DNA of 64,000 bases, taken from NCBI GenBank assembly GCA_027475525.1, contig JAMWFC010000044.1:683340-747339 (forward strand), read 5' to 3'. Origin of the DNA: Macrolepiota albuminosa. Taxonomy: Eukaryota > Basidiomycota > Agaricomycetes > Agaricales > Agaricaceae. Under the pieces are notes generated by a model. That model saw nothing but the letters and a program-made list of their open reading frames with translations, had not been told where the DNA came from and did no database searches. A program made the position numbers and the translations under genes. Shown here piece by piece: positions 54,379-64,000 of the stretch (position 1 is its first letter; each line of letters begins with the position of its first letter).

Positions 54379-55467
54379 CCAGTCAGTGCATACTAGTCAA
54401 GCAAAGGGCATGCAACAATTCAAGTTAATATCAAGACTAGCAAATACAATGGGAAGCTACACTATAAGTACTACGGGGCTGAGGCCAGGTCCCCGGGGTT
54501 CCGGGGTGTCTGGGATAAGTTTCAGGAGGCATTGAGTAGCAGGAGGGAGCCTGTATGCCAGGATTGCATGTGTGGGGCACATGATCAATTGGTGCGGAGG
54601 GAGTTGTGATGCGTGATGCATGATGGCCCAGAAGCAGGCAGCACAATCTGATCGTTGATCATGGTTTGATGGCGGTTGATCCCGGGGCCCATGATGCAGG
54701 TTGCCAGGGTGCCGGGTGACGGCAGCCTTTGATGCGTGTGATGGCAGTGTCAGTAGTCGTGATAGCAAGACGCATTTGTGGGGTCAGAGAGAGGGTCCTG
54801 GATGGGGTTCCAGGGGTGTCCCTGGGTGGACTCAGAGGGGAGGAGTCATGACACTCCTCCTTTGACTTCACCTCTGTAAATGACATGGCACAAGCTGAAA
54901 CTACTCCAGCTCTTAGGAGTATCTCAACACAGCTGGCCTCCATCACTTCCTTCTTCAACAATGCCATCTCAAAGCTCTCAGCCACAACATCTGAGCTCTG
55001 CAGATGCATAAACAGACTGATGGCTGAGATTGACAAATCTGGAGCTGACCTTGCAGCAGTCAATGGTGTCTCCAGAGAACCTTCTAAAGCTCTTATTTGT
55101 GGGATCACCTGGCTCAAACAAGGTGCATACTTTATTGAGCTTGACATTCCAGAGTCTGCAGGATGATTCAGGAGCTACACACATGATCTCATCTGAAAGC
55201 TCATCAAGACATGCTTGGGAAACTCAGTGCAGGTCATTGATAGAGCCTACAGCCTTATCATTCACTTTATCCTCTGTGGAGGGATCTTTGACCCCTCTAA
55301 AACTAAAACCATTGTGACATTTAAGCATGAGAATAGATTTCCAGCTGAGTGCATCACCTCAGTCTCCTGGCTGAAGAAGGAAACTCACTGCCATGCACAG
55401 CAGACAGTTGCTTCTCTCAAAATACTCTGCAACTATCTGCATGCTGCCAACTATCTTCTTTGTAAGC

Positions 55468-55992
55468 ATTCAGGTACTGCTGACTTGGGGGCCTTCCAAG
55501 TAAAGCAATGCCCTGACAAGATGGACTTGACCTACATGTACTTGGAGTGTCTGAAGCTCTAGGCCATGCTATGAAGCTCAAGACACAAAGAGGAACAAGT
55601 CCAGAGTTGATGAGACTTGGTCCAGGGGTTGAAATGAACTGAGGAAAGTGAATGACTTTCAGAAACTCTATAAGTAGCAGTAGGATAAGAAACAACTATA
55701 TGCCAAGGATTGTACCTGCAAGACACATGATCAGTGGTGTGGGAGTGGTGGTGTAATGCATAATGCATAATGGCCAGGGTGATTGGGCATAATCTAGGGT
55801 GTTGATCATGGGGGTGATGGCCATGATAGCATCCTGGAATTCTGTGATGCAAGAGGTGGCTGAGAAATGTAGCAATAATGATAGGCATAATGGTGGGTGT
55901 TGGTCAAAGTACATGGCTGGGAGTTGGCAGAAAGGTTCAGAAGGGGCTCTGAGGGTGTCTCAGGATAAATTCCAGAGTGGGGTGTCATTACA
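55468..55992 (+). mobile_element. Shortened, diverged family S LTR inside LINE ORF1
   Basis: It aligns with the other two family S LTRs (GACTTGGGGGCCTTCCAAG near the start, GTCATTACA at the end) but is about 525 bp with internal deletions. The terminal TG is decayed to AT and no target duplication is visible. It separates the AANYLL and zinc-knuckle parts of LINE ORF1. Confidence 0.75.
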
Positions 55993-56160
55993 CATGTCTT
56001 TATTCTTTGGTGCAACAATTGTCAGAAATTTGGCCACATTCATGTTTCCTGCAAAAAAGCTAGGCACTGCTTTCAGTATGTTAGCCCTGATCAAATTTTT
56101 GATGATTGTCTCTTCAAGACTACTATAGCTGCATATCATATAGGCCAAATTCCTCTCATA

Positions 56161-57746
56161 TAAGCCTAGCCTGCCAATGCCTAGTCTTCTATAAATACTG
56201 TGATAATCTAGATACTTGCTAATTTAAGAACAGCATGCCATTTCCTACTACAGTCAAGGACAAGCAAACTCTACTAAACAAACTGACCTCTACTGAAGCA
56301 CCAGCTACAATAGATGAAAAGTTAGGAAAACTGTAAAAATGTGTTATTTAGACTTTTTAGATATGAAATTATTGAGCACATTTTGCTCTTTGATTTTTTG
56401 ATCTCATAAATTTAGCTGGCCTTTTTTAAAAAAAATAGCTAAAATTACAAAAGATATAGCAATTGACTCCTTTTATCTAACAACAATAATATTTTCAGAG
56501 TCAGAATAATGAAAGTGACACAAAAAAAAAGTTTTCATAGTGACTCAAACAATAAAATAGTTTAACTTTTGCTATCTATTCATTTTGATAACAAAGAAAA
56601 AGCAGTCTAAAAACTTATATAACACTTCAGGCCTTTGAAATCAGAAGACCAGGACATTATCTTCATCTCTGCCACCTGTCACCAGTATTAATGGGGAGCC
56701 TGATACATTATTAAAAACAGAAAGTGACTAAGAGCTGCACATGCTTCATGATGGTCTGAAAATTAATTTTTGAGATGAGGAGGAGGAATTGGATGATGAT
56801 GCAAACAATAATATTGAAGAGTGGGATAATTGTGGTGATTTGCACAGTGAAAACAAAGAAGGTCTCTCCAGATAGCCATTGACAATGGTGATGATCTATG
56901 TGATGAAGACTGAGTTCTAGAAAAGATAAGAGCAAAAAAGAAGAATCAGAAACATAAAGATTTGTTTGTCAAATAAGCTGAATGCAAAAAGTTTATTAAA
57001 TATGTAAAGATCAGGATGCTGAAATACAAAAAAGGATCAGATATTGCAAATAAAAGTGCACATACACAAGACTACTATTGTAATGCTATCTGAAAAAGAG
57101 AGCTCCAGATCAAGAAATCCAGTTATGGAAGCATGTTTTCAATGTGATGCCAACAGAAGTCAATAGTTTTGATGAGTTGCCTAATTGATAACAAAGCTTA
57201 GAGTCTAAAGCTGATAGCAGAAGATTTTAAAAAATATAACCAGAGGTTACAAGCTAGAACAGTCTTGTGTGCTTCACATAATGCTAAATCAGACCACAGT
57301 ATTGAATTTGACTAGTATTAAGAGTGAGTGAATACAAGATGTTGTCTTATATAATACTCTACAATCTGACAATAGTGTTGGTAATGCTCAGGACTGGGGT
57401 GTTGCTCTGTTACACTATGATTTTTTTATAGTCCTGCTCTAACCCTATTTATTGGTCCCAGTTTTAGCTCTCAGACTGTACTAGTTCTCTGTCCATAATT
57501 TAGACAAGTGTTGGCCTTCTAGCACTGCAACTTGCTACCCCATCATTTCATTCCTTCTCTCCACACTCCACTCCTTCTTCAGTTACCTAACAAAGTTGTT
57601 TTCATTACATATATCTCCTAAGAGATGAAGAAAAAGGAAAGTATGTGTTCCTTGTCTTGTAGTGTCTAACACAAGTGTGGTGAGTTCTGCATGGAAATTG
57701 CACAATGCACCAAAGTCCAATACTGGCACATTAAAATAGCACCTTA
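56161..57746. other. AT-rich, stop-rich stretch, possible transposase debris
   Basis: The region 56740-57250 gives short Lys/Asp-rich coding-like fragments, but no catalytic motif or domain could be named. The remainder has no ORF. CG is almost absent. A TC-rich segment occurs near 57540-57600. Confidence 0.4.
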
Positions 57747-59336
57747 CAGTAGCTCAAAAAAGTGTCCCAATGTTTTAAAAGTTTTGAAAAATGGCATTGG
57801 CATGTAAGATTGGAAGTACCTAAAATTCTGCATAAATCATGTAAAATACTCTCACATTGTAGCTGCAGATCTCATCTAGGATTATATAATTTGAATTGAA
57901 ACTGATGGAGTAATAGTCATTTTAAAATATTCACTCATTGAGACACTTTCTTAAGCATCTCTAACTTTGCAAGTATATCTCTATTCTACTCAGAAATAAA
58001 GAGTAAGTTGCATGTGGGAATATAAACCAAGTCATGTGACCATGTTTAGATATATTTGGGAGTGGTTCACATCTTGGCCTTCAACTACTATCATGAAAGT
58101 TACTCCTCCTGCACAACACTCTGCTATTGCTTCTCTTCTTGCTGAAGGGTATTCTCTGTGCCAAATTGAGACTAAAACTAGTCTAGGGAAGTCTACTATT
58201 GGGAGTATTAGTAGAGAGTTGGAGGTAGACAAGGAAAACCACTTTAGAGACCATCTTCTAAGCTTACTCCATGTGATAAACAGGTTATTATTTGACAAAT
58301 TTCAACTAGGAGACTTTATGCAGCTGTCCAGGCTATCAATTTTATCAACAACATCATTTCCAACCCTATCTCTCTTCAGACTGTCTAGAATGTGCTGAAG
58401 AATAAGAGGTATTAGTCTGCTATAAAGAAGAAAGTTCCTATGCTTAAAGCTAAACATTGGCAACTGCAACTTAAATGGGCTTGGGAGCATCAGAACTGGA
58501 CTGTGGAGGACTGAAAAAGAATATTGTAGACAAATAAAAGAAAGATCAACAGGATTGGGTCAGATGAGAAGCAGTATGTGTAGAAGCTATGAGAGGAAAG
58601 CATTTCAGACCCCTACTGTGAAGCATGGAGGAGGGAATAATCTTATGGTATAGGGCTGTATGGGTTGGAATGGGGTAGGAAAGCTGGTAAAGGTGGTAGA
58701 GATCATAGATGCAGAGCAGTACTGTGAAGTTTTAGATGATGGAGCAAAAGAAAACTTTAAGAAGTTGGAGATGGAGGAGGGTGCCTGCTATTTTGAACAG
58801 GACAATGACTCCAAACACAACTCCAAGAGGGCTGACAAGTGGTTTGAAGACAACAACTTTGATGTCCTCTGGTGGACAGCTCAATTTCCTGATCTCAATC
58901 CTATTGAACACCTCTTAGGAGTATCTCAAGGAGTGGCTTAAGCAGTACAGAATACCTCCTCATAGTATGCATGAATTGTGGGAGAGGGTTGAAAAGGAGT
59001 GGGATAGGGTACTACCAGAAGTATGCCAAAGACTGATAGAAAGCATGATTAGAAAGATTCAAGCAGTTATCAAGGCAAATGAAGGACATACAAAGTATAC
59101 AAAGTACTAGATTCCAAAATTAGAGATAGTCAAAAAAGTGTCCCAATGAGTGAATATTTTAAAATGGCTATTACTCCATCAGTTTTGATTCAAATTACAT
59201 AATTTTAGATGTGATCTGTAGCTACAATGCCACAGTATTTTACATGATTTATTCAAAACTTTAGGTACTTCCAATATTATATGCCAATACCATCTTTCAA
59301 AAATATAAAATATTGAGACACTTTTTTGAGCTACTG
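57747..59336 (+). mobile_element. Tc1-C: full-length Tc1/mariner copy, 1,590 bp, transposase broken
   Basis: It starts CAGTAGCTCAAAAAAGTG after TA (57745-57746) and ends GAGCTACTG before TA (59337-59338). Terminal inverted repeats extend about 220 bp. Each contains an outer motif and an inner, oppositely oriented copy of it (for example CATTGAGACACTTTCTTAAG at about 57930). Transposase text starts at ATG 58093 (MKVTPPAQHSAIASLLAEGY), has the helix-turn-helix KTSLGKSTIGSISRELEVDK, then MGWNGVGKLVKV, FEQDNDSKH and FPDLNPIEHLL with 34 residues between the second acidic residue and the final Glu. The first catalytic position reads TNKRK rather than SDETK, so it is mutated. Frameshifts and stops occur near 58400-58640. 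Confidence 0.9.
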
Positions 59337-59362
59337 TATACTAATCAGCAGCTCTGATTAAA

Positions 59363-59648
59363 CTGAATCTATGGAAAACTAATAAAGATAACTTAATATC
59401 TCAAGATAAATGCATGCATAATATAGATGAAAACACTCAGAAATTCTATATAAACAAGTAATGTGTTACAGGAGAAAAAATTCTAAGAGGCTACTCTTAA
59501 TACAATTGAAATTTGCAATTCACAAAGAGTTTTTTTCTCTTCAATAACTGAATCTATGGAAAAATAATAAAGCAGGAGAAAAAACTCTAAGAGGCTACTC
59601 TTGATACAATTGAAATTTGCAATTCACAAAGAGTTTTTTTCTCTTCAA
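59363..59648. repeat. Partial tandem duplication with an internal deletion
   Basis: The unit 59363-59545 (CTGAATCTATGGAAAA … TTTTCTCTTCAAT) recurs at 59548-59648 with about 80 bp missing from its middle and a few substitutions. It is diverged, unlike the perfect 77-bp duplications, so it is a real older event. Confidence 0.8.
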
Positions 59649-60393
59649 TCAATATTAACACAGCAGTTGGGTACATTGCCTGGCACATGTCAGCAAGAAA
59701 GACATTGTATGCACAGAGAGCTCACTGTTATCTGAAAAGCAACTTCATACACAGCCTTAAAGAAGTAGCTTCTGAAAGTAGATGGAGGTTCTGCTATGTT
59801 TGTCATTAAAATAATTAACTTGATAAGTCAAAACCTGTCAGATAAGCACATTTTTTCATGTATTCGAGAGAAGCACCTGTAGAACAAAGAGCACAAGGCC
59901 TGATTCAACTAACATCACAAGTACTTTTTGCCCTAGAGTCCAATGTCCTCCAGCTTGGGAATTCCAGAGACAGGTGCGGTACCTCCTTTAAGGTGTAATA
60001 TCAATGTTGTTATTGTCATACAATGATACATGCCTTCATAACGACATACCATAGTTTATAGAATATGATGGCTGTCGACAAAACATTTGTGGCAAGTGAT
60101 AAGGAAGTGGAAGTTTCTGGGCCCCAAAAAAGGGGGCTCCTTGGATTGTTTGATACCAATGACCCAGAATTGGTAAAGATTAATCCGAGAAAAACAAAGG
60201 ATGTAACTGAATGTCACATAAGATGAGAGAAAGAACAGATGATTTTATAAGAACACACCACACGTTCCAAGTAGCGTCGCAAATGGACAGATCATCAGCC
60301 ATCGCTGGTCAAAGCTTATTCCCCATGTTCTCCACAAAATGGTTATATCATTTACAATAAGCTGCATGGACCAGAAGTCAGCTCAGAGCAAAT
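59649..60393. other. Transition from repeat to host sequence, no gene supported
   Basis: From about 60000 CG dinucleotides reappear. No reliable coding sequence was found. Confidence 0.4.
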
Positions 60394-61641
60394 TCAATAA
60401 TCAAGTTTGTGAATCACGATCAGAGAAAAAGCACATTCACATATCATCTTGTATGTCTTCTGGCTCAATTCAACAGACACCAGCATTCCATTGGCATTGA
60501 ACGGAATTTTGATTGTGACCAATCCCGTGTGTATGGCACCTCTCAACATACCGTAATAAGCAGCAACGTACAACGCGGCGAGAACAAAAGCAACAGATAC
60601 GGCAATGAACATGGTCCAGGCTACACGTGGCTTTGTATCCTTTCGTCTGTCATTTGATGGTTTAGAAAAGACTAGAGTTCTAGGAAGTCACAATTACGAA
60701 CACAAAGGCCTGAAGATACATTATGAACAGACCGCCTCCAATGCCTGTGTAGCAAATATCAGGTCAGCTTAGGAGCTTTTGCTTGTGAAGGCTGAGGAAT
60801 TGGGTACCACAAAACAGCGCGGACGCTGCCAAGCCAGTAATGTCCCAGAGCAGAGTAAGGCCTCCAGCAGTGGCATAAAGCCTTTCGTCGTTGGTTAGCA
60901 TTCCCAATCGTTGGAGTTGGAACAATGTGTGGATCAATAATGGAGTCGCTGATTTGACCATTATTTATGCCGTCGAACGAGGCACGATATGTGAAGACCC
61001 AGAGTAAAGGAAAGAGATCAGAGATGGTTCAGGGATCGCGATTGGTTACAAGGTTGGCATGCCAGAATGGTTGTTGCTGCACATCCAGCAGCCGAATTGT
61101 GTTCTGAAGGTACCTTTGCTCCAATTTCCAATTTGTTAGTCGCATCATCATGATTCAAATCCGGTGGGCGTTGTTTACGTGTTCTGCCACTGTCTGTCAG
61201 TGCACATTCCCGTTACAACGGAATACTTATATGGTCAGAAACCTGGGTTAGGCGCCGTTCCCAACCGACGGGTGGAGGCATGCCGGTGGTGTTTTCCCAA
61301 ATTAAATAAATTCAAAATTGTGACTATTGGTCATTGAAAGGATCGTTTCAAGACTTTTGTGGTCATCATTATAATCAGAATGATGGCTTTGAGTTGCGAG
61401 GAAAGTATTTCTTTCTGCATAAATCATGAGGTGAGTGAGATCCATCAGACATACTGAGCTATGGCTTCTGGAGGCAACAGTCATTGCAAAGATCATGATG
61501 CATCAGAATTTCGAACTTGTTAAAAAATTGCTGCTTTGAGCTGTTAAGCGTTAGATAAATCCATTTAACATCTTCAGCTGCGCTTGAAAGGTATACAAAG
61601 AACATGATGAAAAGAACGATCAAGGTAGTGATTATGATCAT
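60394..61641 (-). other. Putative multi-pass membrane protein locus, gene model unresolved
   Basis: Minus-strand fragments carry strong hydrophobic segments: 61641-61459 (MIIITTLIVLFIMFFVYLSS), 60961-60764 (GLTLLWDITGLAASALFCGT) and 60612-60394 (MFIAVSVAFVLAALYVAAYY, preceded by basic RRKDTK). The last two are separated by sequence with plausible splice sites (…CTACACAG at about 60755). This suggests a spliced integral membrane protein of the kind common in basidiomycetes, but frames between the pieces do not join cleanly and no family is recognised. It could be a decaying gene. Confidence 0.35.
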
Positions 61642-62355
61642 CTTTTCAACAGGGGGGGACCGAATTTGGCTGTCAAATTAGACCAAGGGTTGAGCGCTAG
61701 CCACTGCTCCCGAGGATTTATATGGTGATCAATCATGATGTACACACAGACCCTCAGGCAGCATGAATCGCGCTTAGTCACATGGCCCTCAAAGCCAATT
61801 ATTTTGACATAGAGTAATGGCCTTAAAGCCCAGTAAAAAGTTAGTATGGGGAAAACGAAAGCAATCAAGGAAATCGGCGCTCGTTGACCAATGGGGGTTA
61901 CCGATTACCGATAGAGAGCGGAGTTTTAACTTTGAAGTCCCATATGCTCCATTTGTCACTGCTCGGCGCCCGCGCTTCGACATCTTTCAGTGGCGTGGTA
62001 TGGTTTTTGTGTAGATTTATAAGTTGGTGTGACTATGGCCTCGGCAGCTGCTTCTGCTGGTGTTGTTTCAGTCATTTCACCTCCATTTGTCTGCTCTGCA
62101 TGCATGGTTATCCCAAGTGCTTCAACTGTGTGTTTTCTGGGGTGGGCGTTCCCGGCTCCTCTACTTTGTCAAAAACGCCGGTTTCCGGTCACTTCTGTAC
62201 TCCAAGTGCCTGTTTCACTGGGACATGCTGATTGGGCTTTCTCTGTGTGCAGGAAGGGTTCCAGCATGTTCACCGAATCTGGTTTCACGCATCCCATTTC
62301 TCCTACTGTCCTGACCGTGGGAGTTTACGGTCGAGATCCTTGCCAGCCTTGGCGC

Positions 62356-62377
62356 TTACGTCATAGGATTATATAAG
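62356..62377 (+). promoter_or_regulatory. TATA box and CRE-like site upstream of the TENA-type gene
   Basis: TTACGTCA at 62356-62363 resembles a bZIP/CRE half-palindrome, and TATATAAG at 62370-62377 is a good TATA box 85 bp before the start codon. A short repeat GTTCAGC occurs three times just downstream. Confidence 0.5.
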
Positions 62378-62461
62378 GGGTGCCTAAGGTTCCTGTACAC
62401 TTCAGTACACCATTCGACGTTCAGCGTTCAGCGCTCAGCTTATACCTGACATTATATATAT

Positions 62462-63239
62462 ATGGACCCTACAGTCTCTAACGTGACAATAACGTCGCAT
62501 CTTCTATCTTTGTCTCCAACTCTCTATTCCCGTGCGACCAAAGGACATCCGTTTCTCATTTCTGCAGCCAAAAACAATATAAGTAATAGCCTTCTATCCC
62601 TTTGGTTATCGCAGGACCGTATCTACGCTTCACAGGCTTATCCACGCTTCATTGGAGCATTGGTGTCTCATATACCGTTCCGGCCGACCGTTCTGAGCGT
62701 GTCAGGAGTGCCGGATCATTCGCAGCGTATCTTGAAGATTCTTTCCTATTCACTGCAGAACGTTGTGCGTGAGGTCGGGTTCTTTGATGATACTTCAAAG
62801 CAGTGGCAGCTAGATTTGGCACAATGGAAGGAGAGGAGAGGGACAAAAAACTACACTGCTGAAATGGCTCGGATTTCCGGTACTGGAAAAGTTGAGGAGG
62901 GTCTGCTGTTTTTATGGGCCATGGAAAAGGTGAATAATGAGTATGCGTGTATCAATCGGAACTGATGCAACGCGTTAGGTTTATCTGGACGTGTGGTCCG
63001 CTGTGGATGAAGCCTTGACATCGGCCAACAGCCCTCCTTCTGCATTGAAGTCATTAGCAAAAAACTGGAGCACCGCCGAATTCAAAGATTTTGTGGATGA
63101 CCTTGCCTCTTTAGTTGACGATATCTATCGAAATCTTGACCGTAACGCGTGGATAATTGCAGAAGACGTCTGGAGACGAGTTCTTGAACTCGAAGAGGAT
63201 TTCTGGCCTGGCCTTGAAGAAGGGAAAGACATGTATTAA
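62462..63239 (+). CDS. TENA/THI-4-type heme-oxygenase-fold protein
   Basis: Exon 1 (62462-62929) and exon 2 (62979-63239) join across a 49-nt GT..AG intron, phase 0, to 242 residues. The start MDPTVSNVTITSHLLSLSPT follows a TATA box. Family-like features are FLISAAKNNISNSLLSLWLS, the segment QDRIYASQAYPRFIGALVSH, and near the end DLASLVDDIYRNLD and VWRRVLELEEDFWPGL. These correspond to the helical bundle of TENA/THI-4 proteins, where bacterial and yeast members degrade or salvage thiamin pyrimidines. Fungal members like this are often annotated only as heme-oxygenase-like, so the substrate is unknown. The assignment rests on the LWL-QDR-Y-YPRF pattern and length. Confidence 0.72.
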
Positions 63240-64000
63240 GTCTTCAGGTTTTCGTTGCCCTGCTTCATGAGGTAGGAGAGATCAAATTCCGATTTTTTAT
63301 TCTACATGTCTAGATATCCTAAAATCTAAATTTGCCCCAGCACAATTCAGCTCCTGCCAGTGTTTTGTACGCAGCTAGCGATTTGCTAAACTTATCTGCC
63401 AATTACTATGAATTCTTCCGTGCCTAGGCCTTCGCCGGATCTCGATTCTCCGTTCTGTTAATTCCACCCTTAAACTCCTGAGTGTTGGCTATGCCGCTTG
63501 TTCCACCCGGAACTTGCATCTGTATTGTATACGTCGTTCAAGGGTTCAGACGATGTCCTCCATGAACCTCCGCCGCTGTCTCACTCATGCAAAAGCCGGG
63601 TCTTTAAGTTGATCAATGAGCTGATCCCAACATAATAGGTGATAATTAAAGAGGGGCAACAGGTAACCGCCACAATACGATGTCTGTTGAGATAATTACA
63701 TTAAATATAGATTGTTTTATTCGGAATTATTTTCGAGTCAATAGGAAGACTGCTGTCTATTTTAAAAAGCTTGGTAAGACAATGTCTGAGTCCTTACATA
63801 ATCACGAATGGGCGAGTCAACCGAAGCCTACTATTCGAAGGGTAAGAAGAACATATGTTCTTGGGAGATGCGCATGTGCATGTTACAGCGAGTATTTTCC
63901 AATGACGCGCCTCACTTTGCGTAAATAATTAGGGGACGAGAATTCAGATACTCATCAGCCGTCGGAACGAGTTGAGACAATGACGCCACCATCAGTGGCG
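63240..64000. other. Host sequence, no gene supported
   Basis: A plus ORF at 63680-63928 (82 codons) has no recognised domain. An upstream exon of a gene beyond the window end cannot be excluded. Confidence 0.4.

Larger units (their letters stand above)
43000..54853 (+). mobile_element. Solo LTR of family S, itself split by Gypsy-3
   Basis: The ends are TGTCAGGTTCC at 43000 and GTCATGACA at 54853, with a perfect 5-bp target duplication CTCCT (42995-42999 and 54854-54858). The two arms, 43000-43292 and 54379-54853, align in order with the 783-bp solo LTR at 7175-7957. Without Gypsy-3 the LTR is about 764 bp. No internal region remains. It lies within LINE ORF1. Confidence 0.9.
42850..56160 (+). 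mobile_element. LINE (Tad-like) ORF1 remnant, interrupted by two LTR insertions
   Basis: Three plus-strand pieces form one protein text. Piece 1 (42850-42999) reads LEDDDIDKLLNTLARAVATK. Piece 2 (54854-55467) continues without a gap once the inserted LTR and one CTCCT are removed (SSFDFTSVNDMAQAETTPAL) and goes on through ITSVSWLKKETHCHAQQTVA and YLHAANYLL. Piece 3 (55993-56160) gives CNNCQKFGHIHVSC, a CCHC knuckle. The order, an N-terminal helical region, an RNA-binding-like part with the SW-K and AANYLL motifs, then a knuckle, is that of ORF1 in fungal Tad/CgT1-type non-LTR elements. ORF2 (endonuclease/reverse transcriptase) was not found downstream. Confidence 0.6.

Noticed and set aside
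56740..57250. Possible Helitron, hAT or KDZ transposase fragment
   Set aside because: Only Lys/Asp-rich pieces without any catalytic motif; no family can be supported.
59363..59648. Counting this duplication with the 77-bp set
   Set aside because: It has a different period, an internal deletion and substitutions, so it is a genuine older event.

Overview
The window is fungal nuclear DNA, most probably from a mushroom-forming basidiomycete (Agaricomycetes). Host genes carry many introns of about 47-96 nt with GT..AG ends. The repeats are chromodomain Ty3/gypsy, Ty1/copia, Tad-like LINE and Tc1/mariner elements of the kind common in such genomes. No tRNA, rRNA, CRISPR array or bacterial-type gene was seen. 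The genus cannot be told from this sequence.

Two host islands are visible. The first (about 22.2-35.0 kb) holds the protein phosphatase 1 catalytic subunit (GLC7 type, minus), a 1,299-residue PH-domain protein (minus), a single-pass membrane protein (minus) and mitochondrial methionyl-tRNA formyltransferase (FMT1, plus). The second (about 60-64 kb) holds a poorly resolved membrane-protein locus and a TENA/THI-4-type heme-oxygenase-fold gene. These islands are rich in CG dinucleotides.

The rest is nested transposons. From the left: Gypsy-1 (minus, runs off the window start) and the 14.2-kb Gypsy-2 (6541-20707, plus) both interrupt one Tc1/mariner copy, and Gypsy-2 itself contains a solo LTR. 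From 35.3 to 42 kb lie a copia remnant, a Tc1 copy, and a second Gypsy-1-family LTR split by a gag-only copia-type element (38222-39899, target duplication CCCTC) and by another Tc1 copy (40000-41525). From 42.8 to 56.2 kb a LINE ORF1 is interrupted by a solo LTR (43000-54853, target duplication CTCCT), which is itself interrupted by the 11.1-kb Gypsy-3 (43293-54378). A further full-length Tc1 copy lies at 57747-59336.

Most notable observations. (1) Gypsy-3 carries, between integrase and 3' LTR and antisense to gag-pol, a spliced gene with five short phase-0 introns and a Zn2Cys6-like cysteine cluster. (2) Gypsy-2 carries about 3.3 kb of extra sense coding sequence downstream of its chromodomain integrase. 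(3) Ten tandem duplications with a period of exactly 77 bp, all in transposon DNA and several breaking frames, look like unmerged assembly-graph overlaps (k = 77). (4) LTR pairs differ almost only by transitions at CpG, including sites where one copy reads TG and the other CA, which indicates CpG methylation and deamination of transposons.
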